Assembly (NCBI RefSeq): GCF_020164555.1
Contig: NZ_JAIQZB010000018.1
Coordinates: 1-64,000 of the forward strand
Reading direction: 5' to 3'
Origin: Salegentibacter lacus
Lineage (GTDB): Bacteria; Bacteroidota; Bacteroidia; Flavobacteriales; Flavobacteriaceae
Length of the DNA: 64,000 bases
This document shows, one piece after another, positions 35,798 through 44,171 of this stretch. Position 1 is the stretch's first letter. Every line of letters starts with the position of its first letter. Both the position numbers and the translations under genes were made by a program. The notes beneath the pieces are model-generated. The model searched no databases. It had not been told where the DNA came from and worked only from the letters and a program-made list of their open reading frames with translations.

Positions 35798-36603
35798 TGT
35801 ATAAGATCGTTTTTTCAGACATAGATGGAACTTTATTAAACCACGACAGGGAGCTATCTCCCTCTACCATTTCAACAATAAAAGAGCTAAAAGATAAATT
35901 ACCTTTTGTATTAATTTCAGCCAGAATGCCGGCCGCAATGCGCCACCTGCAAGCTAATCTTGATATAAACGAGCAACCCATAATTTGCTACAACGGCGGA
36001 TTAATTTTGGTAGACGGCCAGGCGGTAAGCTCTACCGAAATTCCTTTAAATACTCTTGAAAGCCTTTGTGATTTCAATCAAAATATGAATTGCCATTTGA
36101 GCCTTTATCACAGTGATGAATGGTATGTTCCAGAATACGATCAATGGGCGGCCAGGGAAGAAAATAACACCAAAGTAAAGCCCGAAATTAAGTCGAATAA
36201 CGATGTACTTTCGGTCTGGAAGCAAGATAATAAAGGGGCTCACAAAATTATGGCGATGGGAGACGAAGCCCATATAGATAAAATTAAAGATTATTTGTCA
36301 GAAAATTTTCCTGAACAACTTCATTTATACTGTTCAAAACCCACTTATCTGGAAATTTCAAATAAAGAGATTTCTAAACTTACAGCAATTAAATTTTTAT
36401 TGAAAAATCACTTCAAAATCACAACCGAAGAAACTATCGCTTTTGGAGACAACTATAATGATGTAGAAATGATAAAAGGTGTAGGAATGGGTGTTGCCGT
36501 GGGAAATGCCCGAAAAGAAGTTTTGGAAGTTGCCAATATCGTGACCCAAAGCGGAAAGGAAGATGGGGTTGCAAATAGCTTAAAAGAATTGTTCAAAATC
36601 TAA
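35797..36603 (+). CDS. Cof-type HAD-IIB family phosphatase
   Basis: A 268-residue haloacid dehalogenase-type hydrolase with the C2B cap. Motif I is FSDIDGTLLN (nucleophile Asp8, acid Asp10), motif II ISARM, and motif IV FGDNYNDVEM with the Mg2+-binding aspartates; LTAIKFL supplies the motif III region. Such enzymes remove phosphate from sugar phosphates, flavins or nucleotides. It is the last gene of the SPFH operon, and its start shares the last base of the preceding Arc-type gene's stop. Confidence 0.9.
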   Translation: MYKIVFSDIDGTLLNHDRELSPSTISTIKELKDKLPFVLISARMPAAMRHLQANLDINEQPIICYNGGLILVDGQAVSSTEIPLNTLESLCDFNQNMNCHLSLYHSDEWYVPEYDQWAAREENNTKVKPEIKSNNDVLSVWKQDNKGAHKIMAMGDEAHIDKIKDYLSENFPEQLHLYCSKPTYLEISNKEISKLTAIKFLLKNHFKITTEETIAFGDNYNDVEMIKGVGMGVAVGNARKEVLEVANIVTQSGKEDGVANSLKELFKI

Positions 36604-36677
36604 TAAGAGGATTCCCTTAATTCCATAAGAAGAGTTTAATAAAAATTGTATTTTGGCGCCGCTTATAAAATCTCTTT

Positions 36678-37943
36678 ATGGAAGATACACCGGTTTTCAC
36701 TAATGATGCTGTAGTTTTTGGCCTTTTAATGCTCGCTTTGGGCTTTGTGTTTTATACTTCTTCTAAAGAAGAAGGCTTCTGGAAAAAATTCTACGGTATT
36801 GTACCGGCACTTTTAATGTGTTATTTAATTCCGGCAATCTTCAATTCCCTTGGATTAATAGACGATAGTACATCTCAACTCTATTTTGTAGCGAGCAGGT
36901 TTTTATTACCCGCTGCACTGGTATTAATGACTTTAAGTATAGATCTAAAAGCAATTTTTAATCTTGGTCCTAAAGCACTTATTATGTTCTTCGCGGGTAC
37001 TGTAGGAATTATTGTCGGAGGTCCTTTAGCTTTAATTATAGTTTCAGCCATTTCTCCCGAAACCGTTGGCGGCGTTGGCCCAGATGCTATTTGGCGTGGT
37101 CTCTCTACCATTGCCGGTAGTTGGATTGGTGGTGGAGCCAACCAGGCTGCTATGTTGGAAATCTATGAATACAACCCAGAATTATACGGTGGAATGGTGC
37201 TGGTAGATATTGTGGTAGCCAACCTGCTTATGGCCGGATTATTAATGGGAATTGGCAAAACCGAAAAAATTGATAAATGGCTAAAAGCAGATAATTCAGC
37301 AATTACCGAACTTAAAAATAAAGTTTCTAATTACGCGGCGAGCGTAACCAGAAACCCCAGTCTTCCCGATTATATGATTATGCTTGCCCTGGCTTTCGTA
37401 ACCGTAGGTATTGCGCACTGGGGAGCCGATGAAATTTCGGTATATCTCTCTTCTAATTTTGAGATTTTTAATGACAGTAAAAGTGCGCTTTCATCTTTTT
37501 CCTCATCCTTCTTTTGGATGATTACCATAGCAACCGCCATTGGTATCGGTCTTTCGTTTACCAGATTCAAAACTTACGAAGGTGCGGGGGCCAGTAAATT
37601 GGGCAGTATCTTCATTTATATTCTTGTAGCGACCATAGGTATGAAAATGGATCTCGGGATGGTTTTCGATAACCCGGGATTAATTGGTATCGGACTTATA
37701 TGGATGTCTATTCACGTTATTTTTCTCTTTGTCACTGCAAAACTTATTAAAGCACCTTACTTCTTTCTCGCTGTGGGAAGTCAGGCCAATGTTGGGGGTG
37801 CGGCTTCAGCGCCTGTGGTAGCAGCAGCTTTTCATCCTTCCCTGGCAACCGTGGGAGTATTGCTTGCCGTTTTTGGATATGTAGTTGGAACCTACGGCGC
37901 AATTCTTACTACTATTTTAATGCAAATCGCGGCCGGGAGTTAG
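36678..37943 (+). CDS. DUF819 family membrane protein (YjcL-like)
   Basis: A 421-residue integral membrane protein with about ten predicted helices. It has the DUF819/YjcL pattern: GLSTIAGSWIGGGANQAAMLEIYE near residues 140-163, and AVGSQANVGGAASAPVVAAAF near 369-389, two similar Gly-rich loops that suggest an internal repeat and a transport function. Family members have been linked to transport, but the substrate is not established. It is preceded by TATTTTG-like sequence at about 36649 and stands alone. Confidence 0.88.
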   Translation: MEDTPVFTNDAVVFGLLMLALGFVFYTSSKEEGFWKKFYGIVPALLMCYLIPAIFNSLGLIDDSTSQLYFVASRFLLPAALVLMTLSIDLKAIFNLGPKALIMFFAGTVGIIVGGPLALIIVSAISPETVGGVGPDAIWRGLSTIAGSWIGGGANQAAMLEIYEYNPELYGGMVLVDIVVANLLMAGLLMGIGKTEKIDKWLKADNSAITELKNKVSNYAASVTRNPSLPDYMIMLALAFVTVGIAHWGADEISVYLSSNFEIFNDSKSALSSFSSSFFWMITIATAIGIGLSFTRFKTYEGAGASKLGSIFIYILVATIGMKMDLGMVFDNPGLIGIGLIWMSIHVIFLFVTAKLIKAPYFFLAVGSQANVGGAASAPVVAAAFHPSLATVGVLLAVFGYVVGTYGAILTTILMQIAAGS

Positions 37944-37998
37944 TTTAAAATAGAAAAATATAAGATATTTGCCGCCTAAATCGAAACCTGAAACCAGC

Positions 37999-38088
37999 AT
38001 GATGCTGGATACTAAAAAAGGGACTACACAGGAAGAATTATTGGCTTGTGATAAATTCCCACCACTAGAGAAAATTATAAACAAATGA
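37999..38088 (+). CDS. possible leader ORF overlapping the DUF4369 lipoprotein gene
   Basis: A 29-codon ORF starting with two ATGs (37999 and 38002) and ending TGA at 38086-38088, so that its stop overlaps the ATG of the lipoprotein gene at 38085 (ATGA), the same arrangement as coupled genes in this window. It reads MMLDTKKGTTQEELL, then ACDKFPPLEKIINK. Codon use looks normal, but the ORF is very short and no family is known to me. It is only a candidate. Confidence 0.35.
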   Translation: MMLDTKKGTTQEELLACDKFPPLEKIINK

Positions 38089-38846
38089 AAAAATTTAGCA
38101 TTCTTTTAATGGCTATTATCGCCCTTAGTTCTTGTAACAATAAAGAAAGCAACTTAATAGTAAACGCCAATATTGACGGTCTTAAAAAAGGAACCGTTTA
38201 TCTTCAAAAGATTGAAGACACCCTTATGGTAGATCTGGATTCAGTAGTAGTTAATGGCAATGCGAATATTAGTCTGGAGGCTTTTATTGAAAGTCCGCAG
38301 GTAATGTACCTCTATCTTAAAAAAGTTGATAACTCTCAATACGATGATCGTATAGACTTTTTTGCTGAAGAAGGAGAAGTAAATATCACGACAACTTTAG
38401 AGAATTTTGTTACCGATGCAGAAATAACCGGTGCCAGAAACCAGGAAAAGCTGCAAGAATATCGCAACATGATGCAACGCTTCAATGATAAAAACCTGGA
38501 ACTTATTCAGCAAAATTTTGAAGCACAACGTGACGAAAATGAGGAAAAGCTGATAGAAGTGAATAAGCAATATGAAAGCTTGCTTAAAAGAAAATACCTG
38601 TACACCGTTAATTTCGCGATTAACAATAAAGACCTGGAAGTAGCACCTTACCTGGCTCTTTCTGAAGTTTTTGATGCCAACATCAAGTATTTAGACACCA
38701 TCTATAATTCTTTGGAGCCTAAGGTAAAAAAATCGATGTACGGAAAAGAGCTGAAGGATTTCCTTAAAGAAAGAAGGAACGAAAAAGAAGCAAGCGAAAA
38801 TGTTGAGCCCGTAGAAACTGATGAAAATGAAGAAGAAATAAGTTAA
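38085..38846 (+). CDS. DUF4369 family lipoprotein
   Basis: A 253-residue predicted lipoprotein. The signal peptide ends with the lipobox ALSSCN, so the lipidated Cys is near residue 17. The DUF4369 domain follows: NANIDGLKKGTVYLQKIED, SVVVNGN and the GARNQEKL pattern, then a long charged helical region rich in Gln, Glu and Lys (about residues 130-240) and an acidic tail. DUF4369 often precedes a thioredoxin-like domain in Bacteroidota proteins; here the thioredoxin part is missing, so the domain stands alone. A strong terminator lies behind it. Confidence 0.88.
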   Translation: MKKFSILLMAIIALSSCNNKESNLIVNANIDGLKKGTVYLQKIEDTLMVDLDSVVVNGNANISLEAFIESPQVMYLYLKKVDNSQYDDRIDFFAEEGEVNITTTLENFVTDAEITGARNQEKLQEYRNMMQRFNDKNLELIQQNFEAQRDENEEKLIEVNKQYESLLKRKYLYTVNFAINNKDLEVAPYLALSEVFDANIKYLDTIYNSLEPKVKKSMYGKELKDFLKERRNEKEASENVEPVETDENEEEIS

Positions 38847-38873
38847 TTAAGCATCATAATCGAACAATCTGAG

Positions 38874-38904
38874 AGCCCGAAAGTAAAATTTCGGGCTTTT
38901 TTTA
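38874..38904 (+). terminator. terminator behind the DUF4369 gene
   Basis: A perfect 9-bp stem AGCCCGAAA/TTTCGGGCT with a short loop is followed by a run of seven T, 28 nt behind the stop codon. Confidence 0.9.
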
Positions 38905-39015
38905 TTATCTCATTTATAATAGTGGAAGCATTTCATTTATATTTCCGCAATAAAAACTTATACTTGTTGTCCTATTCAATTTAATAGTATTACAACCTTG
39001 CAAAATTCTTTATAA

Positions 39016-40293
39016 ATGAGCGCTCCAAACAAAAACCGATGGCTTATAGCAGCATCGGCAGTTTTTATTCATATTTCTATAGGTGCTGCGTATGCCTATA
39101 GTGTTTACATTCAACCTCTTGTTGAAACGAAAGGCTGGTCTATGGCTTCAGTTACCACAGCATTTACCATAATGATGGTTTTAGGTGGTGGTTCTGCAGC
39201 ATTATTCGGAAAATTTGTAGAGAGGAGTGGGCCAAAAAAATCGGCTATGCTGGCGGCAGTTTTATTTGGTTTAGGCCAGGCAGGTTCTGGATTCGCTATT
39301 TCAATGGATTCCTTAACAGGGTTCTTACTTTCTTACGGCCTACTAAGTGGGCTCGGACTGGGAATTGGCTATATAGCCCCGGTTTCAACCTTGGTAAAAT
39401 GGTTTCCAGACAAAAGAGGTTTAGCAACAGGAATGGCTGTTTTGGGATTTGGTACAGGTGCTTTAGTCACGGCTCCTGTTGCGGCAAGTTTAATAGAATC
39501 AATAGGTATTAGTACAACTTTCTATATTTTAGGCGCCTCCTATTTTATTTTAATGATGCTTGGCGCTTCCTATATCGCACCACCACCAAGAAATTGGATG
39601 CCAGCAGGAATGGAAGCAGCAGTAAAAGCCGGTACAAAGAAAATAAAAAGAGATTTATCCCAGGCTACATCTGGTGAAGCCGTTAAAACTAAGCATTTCT
39701 GGATGCTCTGGACAATGATGCTCATAAATACAAGCGCAGGAATTATGATGATCTCTGTAGCTTCCCCAATGGCTCAAAATATCGTTGGTTTATCAGCCGG
39801 TGCGGCCGCTACCATGGTAGGCTTAATGGGAATATTCAACGGAGGCGGAAGATTAGGTTGGGCTGCGGCTTCAGATTATATTTCGCGCCCAAAAGTATTT
39901 ATTATCTTCTTCATAATTCAACTCGTAGCTTTTATCACTTTGCCAATTATTACCAGTGCTATTATTTTTCAAATCTTTATATTCCTTGTTGTAAGCTGTT
40001 ACGGCGGCGGGTTTTCTAACCTTCCTGCCTTTATTGGCGATCTTTTTGGAACAAAAGAACTTGGAGCAATTCACGGGTATCTATTAACTACCTGGTCTCT
40101 GGGCGGACTTATTGGCCCAACACTGGTTTCGCAAATCTATACACGAACCGGAAGTTATATTCCCGTTTTCTATGTATTTACTGTCTTAATTGTCGTTGCA
40201 TTAATTATTAGTTTGCTGTTAAACAGAAGTGTTCAAAAAGTTAGAACCGAGCATAAAAAAGTTGAGTACAAAACTTCTACTTCAGATTCATAA
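39016..40293 (+). CDS. MFS transporter of the oxalate/formate antiporter (OFA) family
   Basis: A 425-residue permease with twelve predicted helices. It opens NRWLIAASAVFIHISIGAAYAYSVY, has the OFA pattern GLGIGYIAPVSTLVKWFPDKRG near residues 113-134, and NWMPAG in the middle loop. The family includes OxlT, which exchanges oxalate and formate, but most members, including those of Bacteroidota, have unknown monocarboxylate or other substrates. There is no oxalate-degrading gene beside it. The plus-strand terminator at 40416-40447 lies behind it and also serves the minus-strand tRNA. Confidence 0.88.
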   Translation: MSAPNKNRWLIAASAVFIHISIGAAYAYSVYIQPLVETKGWSMASVTTAFTIMMVLGGGSAALFGKFVERSGPKKSAMLAAVLFGLGQAGSGFAISMDSLTGFLLSYGLLSGLGLGIGYIAPVSTLVKWFPDKRGLATGMAVLGFGTGALVTAPVAASLIESIGISTTFYILGASYFILMMLGASYIAPPPRNWMPAGMEAAVKAGTKKIKRDLSQATSGEAVKTKHFWMLWTMMLINTSAGIMMISVASPMAQNIVGLSAGAAATMVGLMGIFNGGGRLGWAAASDYISRPKVFIIFFIIQLVAFITLPIITSAIIFQIFIFLVVSCYGGGFSNLPAFIGDLFGTKELGAIHGYLLTTWSLGGLIGPTLVSQIYTRTGSYIPVFYVFTVLIVVALIISLLLNRSVQKVRTEHKKVEYKTSTSDS

Positions 40294-40415
40294 GAAGTAT
40301 CGAAAAGTAAATTTCATCTAGGCAAGCCCACAATGCATTTTAGTAGAACACGTTTTCAAACTTTACAACATATACTGACGAGGCGAGCCTCGGGGTTATT
40401 TACCCTCCTAGAATA

Positions 40416-40447
40416 AAAAAGTCCCTTCATTTCTGAAGGGACTTTTT
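40416..40447. terminator. bidirectional terminator between the MFS gene and tRNA-Thr
   Basis: A perfect stem of 14 bp, AAAAAGTCCCTTCA with TGAAGGGACTTTTT and a 4-nt loop, symmetric for both directions. Its right edge is 1 nt from the 3' end of the tRNA-Thr gene. Confidence 0.9.
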
Positions 40448-40448
40448 G

Positions 40449-40522
40449 AGCCGATGGAGGGACTCGAACCCACGACCTGCTGATTACAAATCAGCTGCTC
40501 TAGCCAGCTGAGCTACATCGGC
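40449..40522 (-). tRNA. tRNA-Thr (TGT anticodon), copy A
   Basis: The minus strand gives a complete cloverleaf of 74 nt with acceptor GCCGATG/CATCGGC, a D-loop (GCTCAGCTGGC), an anticodon stem GCTGA/TCAGC with loop TTTGTAA (anticodon TGT, reading ACA), and a T-arm with GTTCGAGTC. The discriminator is T. It starts 9 nt behind the stop of the 87-residue protein gene and is followed almost at once by a terminator. It is identical to the second copy at 62883-62956. Confidence 0.95.
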
Positions 40523-40531
40523 CAGTAATCT

Positions 40532-40795
40532 CTATAAAGCGTTTATCTTCACGATTAGGGCTTCAGCTTTTGCCTCCAGCTCTTTTTCTATCGCTTTAAA
40601 ATGTTGCTTTTTATTTTCTACATCTTTTTGATTGATCTTAGTGATCAATTCATCAAATTCTGAAATGGCTTCGTCTACGATCGCTTCAGTTTTAGATGCG
40701 TCTTCAGGGTTAGCCATTTGGTGTATGTATGCTGCATCAATAATGTCTCCCATTACGTAATTCACATCTCTTTTTAATAATCTCTTACTTGCCAT
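40532..40795 (-). CDS. conserved small helical protein, function unknown
   Basis: An 87-residue cytoplasmic protein, predicted all-helical: MASKRLLKRDVNYVMGDIID, a middle stretch with AIVDEAISEFDEL, and a basic/acidic helix to the end (FKAIEKELEAKAEALIVKINAL). I recognise no named family. Its stop lies 9 nt ahead of tRNA-Thr on the same strand, so the tRNA probably sits on the same transcript. Confidence 0.75.
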   Translation of the reverse strand: MASKRLLKRDVNYVMGDIIDAAYIHQMANPEDASKTEAIVDEAISEFDELITKINQKDVENKKQHFKAIEKELEAKAEALIVKINAL

Positions 40796-40858
40796 ATCAC
40801 TTAAATTTCGGCTGCGAATTTAGAGTATTTTTTAATACAAATTACAGCAATGCTGAAA

Positions 40859-41317
40859 TTATTTTTCCTGAATTTCCTTAAGCGAATTAAGTGCTTCAGG
40901 AATATGCTGCGAAGCTCCCATACTATTAAATCTGTGGATCAATTTTTTATCCTTATCAAAAACAAAAGTTTCTCTTCCGGGTAATAAGCCGAGCAAACCA
41001 GGTTTTACCCCAAAAGCTTTACGCGCTCGTTTCTCTTTATCTGAAAGTAGCACAAAAGGAAGTTTGTGTTTGGTAGCAAACTTTTTATGAGAGTTTTCAT
41101 TATCGGTACTTATCCCAATTACCTCAGCACCCAAATCCTGGAATTCTTCATAATGATCACGGAAACTACAAGCTTCTTTAGTACAGCCCGGAGTAAAATC
41201 TTTTGGATAGAAAAATATAACCAGGGCCTTATCTTCCAGTCTCGAAAAATGAAAGTTCTCTCCTTCCTGATCCTTTAAAGTTAATCTTGGTAATTTATCG
41301 CCAATTTTAAGTGCCAT
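40859..41317 (-). CDS. bcp: thioredoxin-dependent peroxiredoxin (BCP type)
   Basis: A 152-residue peroxiredoxin that reduces hydrogen peroxide and organic hydroperoxides with electrons from thioredoxin. The peroxidatic Cys45 is in FTPGCTKEAC, and Cys50, five residues on, is the resolving Cys of the BCP/PrxQ group. It lacks a signal peptide. It is the last gene of an operon with the QueD-like protein and isopentenyl-diphosphate isomerase; its start lies immediately in front of the QueD stop. Confidence 0.92.
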   Translation of the reverse strand: MALKIGDKLPRLTLKDQEGENFHFSRLEDKALVIFFYPKDFTPGCTKEACSFRDHYEEFQDLGAEVIGISTDNENSHKKFATKHKLPFVLLSDKEKRARKAFGVKPGLLGLLPGRETFVFDKDKKLIHRFNSMGASQHIPEALNSLKEIQEK

Positions 41318-41728
41318 CTATTCTCCTTTATAGGTTACATAATTTCTTGGAGTTTCATATAAAGTGATCTCCAAATCGAGCTCAGGTTTTAATTTCTCCC
41401 TGATTTTATTCCAAATCACAACCGCGATATTTTCAGCCGTAGGATTAAGTTCGTCAAAAGGAGCTACCTCTTCATTTAAGTTCTTATGGTCAAAAGGTAC
41501 TTCTACTTCATCGTAAATAAGATCTTTAAGTCGTTTTAAATCCATAACAAAACCTGTTTCAGGATCTATCTCTCCGGTAACCTTTACTATTAGGTCATAA
41601 TTATGACCGTGATAATGTGGGTTGCTGCATTTTCCAAAAACCTGCAGATTCTTCTCATCGCTCCAGTCTTTGCGATACAGACGATGCGCCGCATTAAAAT
41701 GAGCTTTTCTATGTACGCTTAACCTCAT
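41318..41728 (-). CDS. queD: 6-carboxytetrahydropterin synthase/6-pyruvoyl-tetrahydropterin synthase (QueD-like)
   Basis: A 136-residue tetrahydropterin-type enzyme. The zinc ligands His15 (FNAAHRL), His40 and His42 (HYHGHNY) and the catalytic Cys34 (FGKCSNP) are visible, as is the ending region NPTAENIAVVIWNKI. QueD makes 6-carboxytetrahydropterin for queuosine; the close PTPS relatives make 6-pyruvoyl-tetrahydropterin. It lies between the peroxiredoxin and Idi genes; overlap with the Idi stop is 4 nt. No other queuosine gene is visible nearby, so the exact role is not certain. Confidence 0.85.
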   Translation of the reverse strand: MRLSVHRKAHFNAAHRLYRKDWSDEKNLQVFGKCSNPHYHGHNYDLIVKVTGEIDPETGFVMDLKRLKDLIYDEVEVPFDHKNLNEEVAPFDELNPTAENIAVVIWNKIREKLKPELDLEITLYETPRNYVTYKGE

Positions 41729-42243
41729 TTTTGAATACTTGAATAATATTTATCAAAAATAATCTTGAACCATTCGGTATAAACTCCCGGATTCACTTCC
41801 ATATCAGATTTTATGGCATCCAGGCTCATCCATTTCCAATTAGCCACTTCATCTGGATTAGGTTTGGGGTCATTTTCATAATTCCCAATCATAATATAAT
41901 CGAATTCGTGTTCAGTGAGTCCGTTATCAAAAGGTGCTTTATAAATAAAAGACATAATTTCTTTTAAGTCTGTACTAAAGCCCATTTCTTCCTGAAGTCT
42001 TCTTTTTCCCGCGGCAACATTACTCTCCCCTTCCCGTTGATGGCTGCAACAAGTGTTGGTCCACAATCCCGGGGAATGGTATTTAGAGTGTGCGCGCTGC
42101 TGGATCATTAATTCCTCCTTCTCATTAAAAACAAAGACTGAAAAAGCACGGTGTAACAAGGCTTTTTCGTGAGCCTCTATCTTCTCCATCACGCCAATTT
42201 GCTCGTCGTTTTCGTTTACTAATATTACCTTATCTGTTCCCAT
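41725..42243 (-). CDS. idi: isopentenyl-diphosphate delta-isomerase (type 1)
   Basis: A 172-residue Nudix-fold enzyme that converts isopentenyl diphosphate to dimethylallyl diphosphate at the start of isoprenoid synthesis. Catalytic Cys65 is in WTNTCCSHQREGE, and the Nudix-like part includes RLQEEMGF and the glutamates of the metal site. It begins the operon with a queD-like and a peroxiredoxin gene; the promoter at 42260-42291 lies 17 nt upstream of its ATG. Length and motifs are those of type 1 Idi. Confidence 0.93.
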   Translation of the reverse strand: MGTDKVILVNENDEQIGVMEKIEAHEKALLHRAFSVFVFNEKEELMIQQRAHSKYHSPGLWTNTCCSHQREGESNVAAGKRRLQEEMGFSTDLKEIMSFIYKAPFDNGLTEHEFDYIMIGNYENDPKPNPDEVANWKWMSLDAIKSDMEVNPGVYTEWFKIIFDKYYSSIQK

Positions 42244-42259
42244 TTTTTTCTTTGAGTGC

Positions 42260-42291
42260 CAAATGTACGAAATGAAGCGGGGGTTTTACAA
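42260..42291 (-). promoter_or_regulatory. Bacteroidota-type promoter of the idi operon
   Basis: On the minus strand TTG (42289-42291) is followed after 21 nt by TACATTTG (42260-42267), which matches the consensus TTG-N17-23-TAnnTTTG in both boxes. It lies 17 nt ahead of the ATG, leaving a short leader. Confidence 0.65.
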
Positions 42292-42338
42292 GTCTACATT
42301 TCCTAAAATTATGTTGGATTATTTGAGAAAGAAAACCT

Positions 42339-43940
42339 TTACAATTCATTTTTTGCATAAATATCACAATCTATAGCCAGAATAAATTCCGATCGCCTGT
42401 TTTTTTCATGATCTGGTTCAGAGCATTTACTATTATTATTCCCACAATTATTTATAAGTTCCGTTTCACCATAACCTCTTCCGGTAATGCGTGAGCCTGA
42501 AATTCCTTCTTCTGTTAAATATTGAATCGTTGCCTTAACCCTTCGTTCTGAAAGTTCCAGGTTATAATCATCATTTGCCCGGCTATCGGTGTGCGATCTT
42601 ATGTCGAGTAATAATGCCGGATGAGTTTTCATAAAAGTGGCAATACTATCCAGTGCCGGTCTATCTCCCACTCTAATTTCAGCTCTATCGAGATCAAAAT
42701 GAATTGGTTTTAAACTTAGCACACCCGTAAGTTCATCGCCAACTTTTGCATCAAGCGCAGGGCGACCCTCCAGGTTTCCAAATTCTAACACATTCTTTCT
42801 TCGTTTAATTTCGGTTGCATAAAAACTCCAGTTAAAAAAAGCTCGCAAGGCTGCTATATTTGAAGCATCCTTCCCATAAATATTATGTCCCGCCTGGTAC
42901 ATCACCAATCCGTTTTCCGGGTTTCCATAAGCGTGGCCGTAAGCGGTAACAACAGCAGTATCTTGAGAAATTTCAGGAATATCTGGTGCATCCTGATCTA
43001 TTACAATTTTTTTTGTTTCTTTTCTCCATCGGTTTATCTTCTTCGGAAGAAAAATTCTTTCAGAACCATTTAAATGTGCATTATCGGAACTGCCAAGATA
43101 TTGCGCAACAGGATCTGCCGGTAGTAGATTTTGATAAGGCGGTGTGCCGTGCCGATGATCATTATAGTGAATTAATCCCGCACTCTGCGCTCCCGGAAAT
43201 CCAGAACTTAAAAAATTTAGCTGAACAAACTCTGTACTATTCTCATCCTGAACTTTAATATTTCCCGTAAGGTTTTCCAGTTTACTCACTGCATGACAAC
43301 CAGCCCAAATAGCGCCCTTGTATTTTTTATTCCATCGATAAAGGTTTTTATGGGTTTTAAAACTGGGATCGGCGTGGGGCATTACAAAAATATCATCACA
43401 AACTCCAAGGTCTTCGGGAGATTTCCAGTTTTTACTACTATCGCCTCCATAAGCTTCTGCAGGAATTGCTGCAGCTTTAAAAAATGGCAATGCGATATAA
43501 CCATTTTCCCGATCTAAAGTCCAACGTGGCGGTACCGATAAGTTGGTAAAAACCGGGACACTAATAGATTCCTCTAAATATATCCCCACCACTCCCTTTT
43601 CCACCCACAAGGCAATTAATTTCTTTATTTCTTCAGTTAAATAGGAAACCGGAATAATAAAAGCACTTCCTCTAAAAGCTGTCTCTTTATAAGTGAAATC
43701 TATCCCGTCCTTAACTTTCTTTGGATTGATTATCCATCTAACTTCAATTTTTTCATTTTTCAACAAATCATAGATCAACCCATAAGCCCGCAAAGTATTT
43801 TCTACAGTTTGTGGATTCGAACCCATATTAATTACATAAGCGCCGGGAGCTATTATCTGTTCATTTGACTGTCCAAAACAGTTAAAACCGGTAAATAGCA
43901 AACTAAAAAAAACTATTAATCTTATAAAAAACTGCCCCAT
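42339..43940 (-). CDS. exported OmpA-family protein with an unusual N-terminal domain
   Basis: A 533-residue protein from ATG 43940; GTG 43967 would add nine residues ahead of the signal peptide (LIVFFSLLFTGFNCFGQ). The first 400 residues include PGAYVINMGSNPQTVENT, YGLIYDLLKNEKIEVRWII, VMPHADPSFKTHKN and AIWAGCHAVSKL; the last has the look of a class-I glutamine-amidotransferase nucleophile turn, which is inference only. The C-terminal OmpA domain (about residues 430-520) shows LLLDIRSHTDSRAN and LSERRVKATIQYL, the peptidoglycan-binding pattern. It probably sits in the periplasm, held to the cell wall. It stands alone. Confidence 0.75.
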   Translation of the reverse strand: MGQFFIRLIVFFSLLFTGFNCFGQSNEQIIAPGAYVINMGSNPQTVENTLRAYGLIYDLLKNEKIEVRWIINPKKVKDGIDFTYKETAFRGSAFIIPVSYLTEEIKKLIALWVEKGVVGIYLEESISVPVFTNLSVPPRWTLDRENGYIALPFFKAAAIPAEAYGGDSSKNWKSPEDLGVCDDIFVMPHADPSFKTHKNLYRWNKKYKGAIWAGCHAVSKLENLTGNIKVQDENSTEFVQLNFLSSGFPGAQSAGLIHYNDHRHGTPPYQNLLPADPVAQYLGSSDNAHLNGSERIFLPKKINRWRKETKKIVIDQDAPDIPEISQDTAVVTAYGHAYGNPENGLVMYQAGHNIYGKDASNIAALRAFFNWSFYATEIKRRKNVLEFGNLEGRPALDAKVGDELTGVLSLKPIHFDLDRAEIRVGDRPALDSIATFMKTHPALLLDIRSHTDSRANDDYNLELSERRVKATIQYLTEEGISGSRITGRGYGETELINNCGNNNSKCSEPDHEKNRRSEFILAIDCDIYAKNEL

Positions 43941-44060
43941 AATTGTAAAATTACTGAATGTTTTCACAGCTTGAAGTTTTTAACAGATTTTTGCTAAAAG
44001 CCAGAAGCCTCTTCAGGAAACGAGCTTTGGAATTATCCTTAATTTTCCTCAAAATAATAG

Positions 44061-44068
44061 TACTTTTG
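44061..44068 (+). promoter_or_regulatory. TAnnTTTG promoter element before prfC
   Basis: TACTTTTG is an exact -7 match, 103 nt ahead of the prfC start, so the leader would be about 95 nt. No TTG lies at the normal distance upstream. The rest of the leader shows a small repeat (TGGTATAAAAACCA) that can pair, but nothing resembling a known riboswitch. Confidence 0.35.
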
Positions 44069-44171
44069 CAGCGCTGAATTATCTGGTATAAAAACCAGTA
44101 ATTGACATTTACCAAAGAGGGTTTTGCAATAGAATAAGTATAAATTAATGCCCTCGTTAATATTTTTATAG

